Shown one piece after another: positions 7,086-14,983 of a stretch of DNA of 14,983 nucleotides. The DNA lies in NCBI GenBank assembly GCA_003833135.1, contig QZLH01000213.1, positions 98,768 through 113,750 of the forward strand, written 5' to 3'. The number at the start of each line of letters is the position of its first letter. Positions within the stretch are counted from its first letter, which is position 1. This stretch comes from Oehlia diaphana. Lineage: Eukaryota > Glomeromycota > Glomeromycetes > Glomerales > Glomeraceae. The notes beneath the pieces are model-generated. The model saw only the letters and a program-made list of their open reading frames with translations, did not search any database and had not been told where the DNA came from. Position numbers and translations under genes: made by a program.

Positions 7086-9180
7086 AACCCTATTGTGATC
7101 CATTGTGTACATCATGTTTCGAGAACAATTAAACCAATTTTACCGATGTACATATCTTTATATAATTAAATTTAACTGTAAAAGAGACGTAGTATCTAGA
7201 AAATCAAAGAATTTTTTTTTTTTTTAAGTAAAATTGATAAATTATATGTACTTCACCAGCCTAACGTCATGAAAATATAAATACTCTACATACATCATTT
7301 GTTAATAAATTCATCACTGTAATTAATAAATAGTTAACACAATTACAAAATACAATTGATCAAACGGTCATCCAGTTAACAGTTTATTAAATTCCCATTC
7401 TGATAAATAAACAAATCTCATGAGCAATTAACAGAGCGAGAAAAAAAGTTTTTTTCAATTTAAGTATAATATATCAGATATATTCGAATTCAAATTACGG
7501 GTGGCATACAAATATTTTTTTTCGAATTTGGGAATATATATTGCTTATATTTTATTAAGCTTTTTTCATTCTTATTTTTTATGTAAGTATTTGCTTATAT
7601 AATAGTTTTTACTAATTACATAAAATTATAAAGTATAACAAAATTTTCCAATAACAAATAATAACTTATTTATATTTATTTTATTTCGGTATCGACTGTA
7701 CGAGATAAAAATGTTCCAAGTTGTTAATTTTATCATTTAATTCTTTTCAATGAGCATGTGTTTGATACCCAATACATGACCGTAAAAATGTTTAACGATC
7801 AGTAAATCCATATAATCGATGTTATGACTCCAATTTAACTGACGTTACTTTTTTTTAATGATAAATTAACAATAAAAAATTCAATTTAATTACAGAGATT
7901 TTTTTAAAAAAATTTCCATTTTTTGTCAAATTTGGAATGTATTCATTATTTTGTTTATTTGAAAAATTATTTCAACTATATTATTAAGAGTATTTAAATA
8001 CAGTACAGTATGTCTATCAATTTTTAATAAAGAATTCTCTAGTCACGTTAACTTTTTTAAGCGTTCAATGTCAGTGGTCACATTGCCATGTGACTTCGTA
8101 AATAAAACTTTTGCCGTTAGACTTGACACAAACTTTTGACTTACCTCTGACTTTTAAACTTTGCTTGGGTTTTATCAAGTTTTTTTTTTATACGCACTAC
8201 CATAACGATAAGAAAACAGAAATGTCAGTAACATAATAATGTTTTAAATAGATTAGCAAAGGAGATCTGCAAAATCTAATTTCATTGAATATATCTTTAG
8301 TTTTATTGTTGTACATTTCACGTGTCGGATTTATTTTAAAAAAAAGTTAATATTTCACGTGCTTATGTTACCGTAAATCCAGAAATAAAGCATAACAATG
8401 TAGGTATTAATGACGTAAAATATTGGAGTTTGACGGATAATTTAATTAGACGAGAAAAAAAAAAAAATAATTAAAAAAAACACTACAATATAATTAAATT
8501 TGGTTAACAAAGAAATATGACGTAATGATGATAACAGTATTAATTTACCGATCGATCCAAAAAACGTTAGATTATTTTATTCAAAGTTACTTTAAAGAAA
8601 AAATTTTGATAAAAACCTTATTTACTAGTCATAAGAATCGTTGTATAACAAAAAATAAATCATGGATACCATATCATTTTATTTTATTTAATCGCTTATA
8701 GTAGAAATCTTAATACATCAAGTAGAATAGAACTACAAACATTAAAACAACATAACAGTTTTTTAATTAACTTATATATAATATGGCCACGTGATACAAA
8801 TAATTAATTTGCTCCAAAACCCAGTTATGCAAATAAATTACTTTTTTTTTACTTTACGGGTCGCAGCTCTAACAGATAAAACAATGTTAGTAGATCGAGG
8901 ATACATGATTTATCATATATTCATTCTGTTCCAAACTTCATATTTTACAAAGTTCAATAAAGAAAATGCGTATTACTTATAATATCGTATAAAAAATAAT
9001 AAAAAAAGATATATTCAACTGATCTCACTTTTTTCTGTGATCTCGATTGTAGGACTTTTTTTTTTTTCTTCATTAATAATCGTACATGCTAAATTTGGTA
9101 GTCACACAATTAAATTATTTTAACCATGCGCAGCAGAAACCAAGAAAAGTGCGATCGACCTTCCCACATTCTTCAATCAT
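7086..9180. other. Long non-coding stretch
   Basis: No frame with protein character: the longest, 8791-8982 on the plus strand, is 63 residues without motif. There is a 7-bp hairpin, GTCACAT-TGCC-ATGTGAC, at about 8076-8093, and three CACGTG hexamers at 8319-8324, 8356-8361 and 8788-8793. No tRNA-like fold was recognised. It may hold distal regulatory DNA for the channel gene to the right. Confidence 0.5.
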
Positions 9181-9224
9181 TTCTAATTTAGTCTGGAAGG
9201 CTTTTTAGTCCTACCTATAGCAGC

Positions 9225-9230
9225 TATAAA
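9225..9230 (+). promoter_or_regulatory. Candidate TATA box of the channel gene
   Basis: TATAAA in the context CAGCTATAAATCGGG, about 100 bp before the ATG at 9330. It is set in a stretch of higher GC than its flanks. Position and orientation suit a core promoter, but TATAAA is common in AT-rich DNA. Confidence 0.4.
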
Positions 9231-9329
9231 TCGGGTTTTTGTAGACTTTTACACAACTTTTAGCTTTTAAGTCTTTCTCATAACGTGCACATCTAAAATT
9301 TTCTTATTTTATTGTAACGTTATATTATA

Positions 9330-12300
9330 ATGAGTGATGATATTACAATCGACATTTCTACTCCGGAAAGTGGAGTAAAAGGTGATCAAATGATTTGCTC
9401 TTTAAGTTTGAAATATGTTGCAACTTGGAACGGAAAAGATGAAATGATTAGTATTTGGCAGAAATCATCATCGGCCAATGAAGATATAGAATTAAACGTG
9501 TTAATTGAGAAATTGTCATCTATCACAAATATTAATTTACACAAATTGGTTGAGTTAGTTGACATCTCTGATGAAAAATTATTGATTCTTGAATTGGAAA
9601 GTGATGAAAGTAATCCATACAGAGGTTTGTAATTCAAAATTCACCCTTTAATTGATAGAAGATTATTATTTAAACCTTTCTTTTTCTTTTTACGCTAACA
9701 CATCTTTTACATTAGTTGTGTATGACTTGAATTATCAACGGTCCCTAATACATAAATACACACCTCATGTATTTGTAAAATGGAAATTTTTGGAAAATGG
9801 AAATTTGTTAACGATGCATCATGAGCAGAGCCTGAAGATTGAATTATACTTTATTGAAAATGGATCATTCAAATTAAAAAGATCATATTTCATCTTGACT
9901 AATTGTTACGATAATTCTTATTTGTTTTCACAAGGACAACTTATGCATGGATCAAAATATTTACGACAATGGAATGTAATTAAAGGTAGTAAAGATTTTG
10001 ATCATCAATATTATTTGGGTTGCTCAAAATCGGTTCAAGTTTGTTTTAATGAAAGTTTATTGGCGGTTAGAAAGTTGGATAATTCTCTTATAGTATACTC
10101 CAAAAAAACTGGTATGGCCTTTTTTCAGCGTCTTCAAGTTAAGATAAAGGATATTGGCTTTTGTAAAGAATCTGATTTGTTAATTGTTCAAGAAGATAAT
10201 GAAAGTAATATAGACGGGTTCAATTACCATTTCATAGATCCTTATTTTGGAAATATACTTTATAAACAGCCAATCAAAAGTAAACACAAACAGTTGATAA
10301 TACATGAAAATGTGATTAGCATTGTTGATAATAATGTGCAGATTGAAAACATATTCGAAAATGCAAAGGAACAACTATACAGAGAGATGTCCACTCATCT
10401 TTTGTTATCTATGACCAATAGTGCATCAATTATTCGTGGTTGTAAGGGTGAAACCAAAGAATTTAGCAAATGTAATGAGCATGATGAGTATGTTGAAGTC
10501 TCTTCAACATTATTAACATGGAGAATTTATAAAAGTAAAAGAAAACTTTCCGCATATAAACTTTCCGCAAATATAAATTCTCAAGAGATCGATTGCATAA
10601 TCCTTGATGAGAGTCTTGCTGATATTTTTGACTTTTATATGTTACCAAATAATGACTTAGTTATACATACAAATCATAATTATGGGATATTTTTTACTCT
10701 TAATAGAAGTCAAAATAAAATAGAACTATTATTTTTTTCTCATCTTACTGATGATGATAAATACCATTATAGTTATGAGAATGATTCATTTGAAATAATT
10801 TTCAATGAATTTACGAATCAACCTATTATTATAGAAATGATTATAACTTATCTCGACAATATCACAAAGTTTACCTTATATGCTTCATATATTTTACAAG
10901 CTGCAATTAAATGTCGCAAAAGTGATATAATTGATCTTATCATTGAAAAATGTATAGATCATTATGATAAAAATCCAGAAAATATTCATTTATTCAAAAT
11001 TATAACTAACTCTATTTCAGAAATTCAAAAATATAATTATTACTATGTAGAAAAGTTTTTCAATTATACTACTTTAATTAAGGCTTCTCAAAAAATTAAA
11101 TGCGAAGAAGTTACTGGACAAAGAACTCATCTTTATGGATTTACTCATGATACTGATGCTGATTCTTATCTACTTGAATCAACCTTTTTTTTCTATTTTC
11201 TAATTATTATTAGAGATTATTTACTTACTTTATATAATTATTTATTAAAGCCATCATATAAAAAACAATCAGCTATTAAATTGTATATTCCTTTACCACA
11301 ATTTGCATCTTATAATACAAATTATAATCCTGTCAAAGAATTTTTTTTGGGGCCTGAAAAAAATGAATTTTTAAGATTAGAACTTTCTCATTTTTATTCA
11401 GATTGGAATGGAGAAGCTCTGCTTAATTTTAAGTGGGAAAAGTTTGGAAGATATTATTATTATATAAACTGGCTTTTACACACTTTCTTTCTCATAGCAT
11501 TTGCCCTGGCAACACATGGAAAATTCCAAAAAGTCTTTTTTATAATTTCTGCTATACTGGGAATTTTTCAATTTCTATTTTTTGAATTTCGACTATTTTT
11601 GTGGTATAAAAGGAAACATATTAATTCATGGAAATTGTTTGGTAAGTGTAATGACTTTAAAACTTTCAAATTATCTGTAAATATATGTACTCGTTTACAT
11701 TAATTTATTTACTTAAGTATTACATTTCTTTTAGATCTAATTGTACATATTTTGCCAACTGTAATTTCTATTCTATGGTTAGCAAATATACTCTTACCTG
11801 CTTGGCTTTCATCCATTTCAATTTTCTTTTTAGACTTGAAATTTATATTTTTCTTAAGAATATTTGAACAATTTTGTATTTATTTTGCAATAATTATTGG
11901 TGTTGCAAGAACAACTATCCCTTTTTTTGTTATTATAAGCTGTATCATTATTGTGTATACACATACATTTATTGTACTTGATGATCATAATAATTTTTCT
12001 GATTCTTTTACGACTATATATAAATTAATGACAGGTATTTGTATATCTTTTTTATACTAAAAAAAATATTTATTTGATACATAATTAATTTTTTTTTATG
12101 CAAATAAATATAGGAGATACTACAGATTTAGAATTTAAAAAGAAACCAGAACTTATTGTTATTTGGATTTCATTTTCAGTTTTTACAGTTATTTACCTTT
12201 TAAATTTGTTTATTGGATTATTAAATGAAGAAATTCAAATAATTGATAAAAAAACTTTGTTTTTGAATCAGAAAGCAAAGGTATTGAATTTTTATGTATT

Positions 12301-12955
12301 AATATGTAATGATTTTTTTTTTATTTAAACTTACTTTTTTAAACTTTTTTTTTGAATAGTTACTTGCTGAAATTGAATTATTTAGCTTATTTCCTTTTCA
12401 AAGAAGATGGAAATTTTGGTTTCCTGATCATATGTAAGTTAAATTTTGCAAATTCATTAATATTTATCTTATATCACATGTTAAAACCTATCTTTATTTT
12501 CCTTTAGTTATTATTATGTAGAGGTTGAAAAATTGCGAATGAAGTTGAATGAAATAAATAATAGTGATACATATCGAGGTAGTCCTTATAAACCAATTGT
12601 TCATCCAGATCTTTTAGATTTTATAATATGCAAGATTCCAAATTCAATAGGAAATGGAACATATAATTCAATTTCAGAGATTATTAATTCCAATCTTTTA
12701 AAAAATAATGGACAGATATCAATTACTCTTAAATTTGAAGGAAAAAAGTTGAAGCATATTGTTATGAATAATGATTATGATGATGATAAAGAATTTAAAA
12801 ATCTGAATTTAGAAGAAAACAAAATTCAAGATTATTTGAAATCAATTCTAAATATTATAAAATCAAATGTCTCAAAAAATAAACATCATTTAAATATTAT
12901 ACTTGAATTTAAAGATGCAAAATTAGTAAAATATGTAAGTCAGGTTGCTGATTAA
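9330..12955 (+). CDS. Propeller-TRP-like ion channel protein, six exons
   Basis: Exons 9330-9624, 9659-11641, 11735-12034, 12114-12280, 12360-12433 and 12508-12955 join in frame to about 1088 residues. Residues 1 to about 478 look like a degenerate WD40/beta-propeller (KYVATWNGKDEMISIWQ; LDNSLIVYSKKTGMAFFQ). Residues 480-600 are helical. S1 follows the TRPV-like pre-S1 text ALLNFKWEKFGRYYYYIN (about 699-718); S2 is 724-748, S3 761-785, S4-S5 788-838. The pore loop is LMTGDTTDLEF around residue 860, and S6 (872-896) ends LLNLFIGLLNEE, close to the TRPV S6. It is therefore probably a membrane cation channel of the PF00520 type; the stimulus is unknown. Introns 2-5 have good splice sites; the first junction is doubtful. 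The tail after about 930 is unrecognised. The first ATG opens the propeller-like text, 100 bp after a TATA box. Confidence 0.82.
9625..9658 (+). other. Putative 34-nt intron 1, doubtful
   Basis: Exon 1 runs into TAA at 9630, while coding resumes in another frame from about 9659. GTTTGT at 9625 and GATAG ending at 9658 would remove 34 nt and join NPYR to EDYYLN in frame. The other four introns of the gene are 74-93 nt, so a frameshift or small deletion in a decaying copy is an alternative. Confidence 0.45.
11642..11734 (+). other. Intron 2 of channel gene
   Basis: 93-nt phase-1 intron, donor GTAAGT and acceptor TTCTTTTAG. It separates S2 from S3 and its removal joins KLFG to DLIVHILP. Confidence 0.85.
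12035..12113 (+). other. Intron 3, inside the pore glycine codon
   Basis: 79-nt phase-1 intron, donor GTATTT and acceptor AATATAG. It splits the glycine codon of the LMTGD pore segment, leaving G before and GA after. Confidence 0.85.
12281..12359 (+). other. Intron 4 of channel gene
   Basis: 79-nt phase-0 intron after NQKAK; donor AAGGTATTG, T-rich stretch, acceptor GAATAG before LLAEIELF. Confidence 0.82.
12434..12507 (+). other. Intron 5 of channel gene
   Basis: 74-nt phase-2 intron, donor GTAAGT and acceptor TTCCTTTAG. It follows a 74-nt exon coding LFPFQRRWKFWFPDH and joins it to IYYYVEVEKLR. Confidence 0.85.
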
Positions 12956-13026
12956 CTTAGCATATATTTATAGATCAAATCATAGTTTATATTAATTTTT
13001 AGTATATATGATAAACTATTCTTATA

Positions 13027-13032
13027 AATAAA
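13027..13032 (+). terminator. Candidate polyadenylation signal
   Basis: AATAAA 72 nt after the stop codon of the channel gene, a suitable spacing for a cleavage signal. In DNA this AT-rich the hexamer may also occur by chance. Confidence 0.4.
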
Positions 13033-13562
13033 ATGATTATTTTTGATTTTGTGTATGCATTGAATTATTAAAGATATATTCTATATAACTTTTAAATTTA
13101 AACAAATAAAAAATGAAAGAGCTTCATAAATTAGGTTAATATTTATGGCATTGAAAATTAAAATTCATAAATGAATTATATAATTACTGCATTTAATCAG
13201 TATAGCTGCTACATTTTATTCTGGATTATTGTCTTTTAAAGTTTTCTATCTACTTTATGGTAATTGGTAAGTAATTTAATTCTGAGATATTAATTACCCC
13301 TAGTTTCATTATATATTTCTACTATAAATCTTCATTATGTCAATTTTAGTAATGCAAAATAAAATTATGTAATATGCTGCCATGTGAAATTTACTTTTGA
13401 TGTTATATTGCAAAATCACAACTATTCATTACTCTTTATAATTTGTGAAAATAACTATATATTAGTTAAATGAATAAGAAAAAGAGGAGCATGAATTAGT
13501 GGTGTTCCAAAGTTTAGATAAGAAGAAACAAATGATAATTTGCCAACAATCAGGTTGATCAG
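13033..13562. other. Non-coding 3' flank
   Basis: AT-rich sequence after the channel gene with no protein-like frame, RNA or repeat that I can support. A minus-strand frame at 13455-13652 lacks motifs and overlaps an inverted-repeat arm. Confidence 0.5.
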
Positions 13563-13846
13563 CCATATAGAAAAATCATTAGTGAGGATTTTTATGTACA
13601 AGCTATTTTTGAATCTGACATCCCAAAATAAATAATATAAATAAATTTCCAAATAAATTTTGCGCTGTTATTGTAAAAATTCTTAGTAATTATTTAAATT
13701 TGCGGTTGTCCAAATAATCATTTTCAATTGATATATCATGAGAAATTAAATTTTTCGTGATGCTAATTTTAAATAGTAATTTATAAGTAAACTGGGAATT
13801 TTGAAATTTCTATAGAAAAATCTTTACTAATGATTTTTACTATGGA
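13563..13846. mobile_element. Possible MITE with about 24-bp inverted arms
   Basis: Arms at 13571-13594 and 13816-13840 are inverted copies (AAAAATCATTAGTGAGG against the complement of CTTTACTAATGATTTTT) with two or three mismatches, and CCATA lies outside each. The 220-bp middle has no coding character. No target duplication was settled, so the element borders are uncertain. Confidence 0.45.
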
Positions 13847-13849
13847 GCA

Positions 13850-14120
13850 ATCCCTATGGAGACACCCAAATAATTTGTAAAGAGGTATTGTAAACTTTAT
13901 ATTTAATTTTACAAAATGTATACTTTATTTAAGTTTGAATATTCAAATTACAAAAAGTTCCTACTAATGTTAGCAATTTTGTAAATTAAGTTTATTCTTT
14001 TATTTATTTTGATTTTATTTAACCAAATTTTATGTGATATATGAATTGGTTTATTGATCAGGATCTAGAAATATATATAGAAATATATACACAGGAGTAG
14101 GGTACACAGATGCATCACCA
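13850..14120. other. AT-rich spacer
   Basis: No gene or repeat recognised. The string CACCCAAATAATTTG near 13863 resembles GTCCAAATAATCA near 13707, a short direct similarity that may be a relic of the neighbouring repeat. Confidence 0.4.
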
Positions 14121-14125
14121 TCATA

Positions 14126-14287
14126 TCCAGTAAATAGTTTTTGTATAAATTTGTACCAAATGGGCTCATCCATATATAATTGGCTCTAGATCAGCTTAAA
14201 TTTGAATTATTTTATGCATAAATTTGAGCTAATTTCGAGCCAATGAACCCGTTTGGTATAAATTTATACAAAAACTGTTTACTGGGA
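14126..14287. mobile_element. Fold-back MITE, 162 bp, TA-flanked
   Basis: TA (14124-14125 and 14288-14289) flanks an element that is almost wholly palindromic. The ends read inward TCCAGTAAATAGTTTTTG and TCCCAGTAAACAGTTTTTG, then both share GTATAAATTT[G/A]TACCAAA and GGG[C/T]TCAT. After an 11-nt insertion in the left arm, GGCTC and AGCT[T/C]AAATTT pair too. The arms run about 75-80 bp with mostly transition mismatches. The TA duplication and CCAGT-type end suit a Tc1/mariner or pogo-derived MITE. It has no coding capacity. Confidence 0.82.
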
Positions 14288-14459
14288 TAGTGGAATTAGA
14301 CAGAGTAAAGTTTTGATTTGTGTACAATCTAAGGATTTTTCATCCATAGTTAGGTCATCAATATTGCATATTTTTTATCAAAATTTTTATATGTAAAAAA
14401 TTAGTTTGCATATTTTTGGCCTAAATTTGGCTAATCTTATATATACACAGGTCGAAGGA

Positions 14460-14880
14460 GCACTATTGTCCAAATTTCTAAAAATGCAAATTCCACATTT
14501 TCCTGGAAAATGGTGGGGAATTGTGGAAAATGCTGCATTACGCTGAGCAATTTTTTGGAATAGCATTGTTATAACATTATCCGATTTAGCAAATTTTATG
14601 AAAATTTGGGAAAATGCTACATTATCCCTCAAATGTAACATTTTGTAACATTGTTATAACATTGTTAAATTTTGCTTTTTTTTGTCAAATGTTGTCAAAT
14701 GGTACATTTTTATAAAAATTCCACATTTTGCCACCAATGTAATATCATTGTAATAACATTTCATAACATTGTTATAGCATTGTCAATTAAAATCAAATTT
14801 TGCTTTTTTTTTGTCAAATGTTCCAATTTTCTTGCAAATGGTGCATTTTTATGAAAATGCCACATTTTATTCGATTTGAA
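14460..14880. repeat. Diverged repeat cluster with CATTGTTATAACATT palindromes
   Basis: Three copies of [A/G]CATTGTTATA[A/G]CATT occur at 14563-14578, 14648-14664 and 14766-14782, each nearly self-complementary. A longer unit starting AAATTTTGCTTTTTT and containing TCAAATGTT and CAAATGGT[A/G]CATTTTTAT occurs at about 14666-14737 and again at about 14795-14869, some 128 bp apart. Copies differ by substitutions and small indels, so the duplication is old. Short frames on both strands here carry no protein signal. Confidence 0.6.
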
Positions 14881-14889
14881 ACTTTAATA

Positions 14890-14983
14890 TTTTATTTTTA
14901 TTTTTTAGGAAACTTTTCTAACGTTTCCTGTATTTTCTTTTTTTTGTAGGTCTTTCATCGTATTCAACTTGGAAAAGCGAAAC
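14890..14983 (+). other. Possible splice acceptors at window edge
   Basis: Two pyrimidine-rich stretches end in AG: ATTTTTTAG near 14909 and TTTTTTTTGTAG near 14950, the second followed by GTCTTTCATCG and a less AT-rich end. This could be the 3' end of an intron of a gene continuing past the window. Too little is present to name a product. Confidence 0.25.

Noticed and set aside
7070..7090. tRNA B-box-like GTTCGATCC on the minus strand
   Set aside because: No matching acceptor, D or anticodon arms around it; it belongs to the CCGG palindrome cluster.
8791..8982. 63-codon plus-strand frame
   Set aside because: No homologous pattern, no splice continuation seen, and a weak start context.
10180..10648. 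Two minus-strand frames inside the channel gene
   Set aside because: Antisense shadows of exon 2, whose protein has a coherent domain order.
14387..14854. Short frames on both strands in the repeat cluster
   Set aside because: They overlap diverged repeats and carry no protein signal.

Overview
The window looks like accessory, repeat-laden nuclear DNA of a very AT-rich eukaryote with short spliceosomal introns (about 64-93 nt, GTAAGT/GTAT donors, T-rich stretches before AG). The gene families recall arbuscular mycorrhizal fungi of the Rhizophagus irregularis type: expanded protein kinases with an SQNPxTKDY segment and a Cys-pair ribbon, a propeller-plus-ion-channel protein, and Tc1/mariner and hAT debris. 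That assignment is inference from remembered family style; no search was run.

Layout. Positions 1-1640 are AT-rich non-coding DNA with small hairpins and a 14-copy heptamer array. Positions about 1780-6640, minus strand, hold the ruins of one multi-module kinase gene. It repeats a unit of [SQN segment - zinc-ribbon-like Cys pairs - FEWIPYxQ linker - kinase N-lobe] about four times, with introns at equivalent points, and ends in a hinge plus catalytic-loop exon. Three unrelated mobile elements have landed in it, each with a recognisable target duplication: a poly(A) retroposon (about 1841-2061), a dead Tc1/mariner element (2451-3739) and a hAT-like non-autonomous element (4373-5295). Positions 6640-7100 are a patchwork with a plus-strand kinase scrap and a GACCGGTC-type palindrome cluster. 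Positions 7100-9320 are mostly non-coding, with a candidate TATA box just upstream of the next gene.

The one gene that looks largely intact is 9330-12955 on the plus strand. Its six-exon model gives about 1088 residues: an N-terminal WD40/propeller-like half, a helical linker, and a six-transmembrane TRP-type (TRPV-like) cation-channel module with a recognisable pore loop and S6. Exon 1 to exon 2 is the only doubtful junction, because the implied intron is 34 nt.

Positions 12956-14983 are AT-rich, with a 162-bp fold-back MITE (14126-14287), another long inverted repeat (13563-13846), a diverged repeat cluster (14460-14880) and possible splice acceptors at the right edge. The kinase ruin and the channel gene share only lineage-expanded family style; nothing in the sequence shows that they work together.
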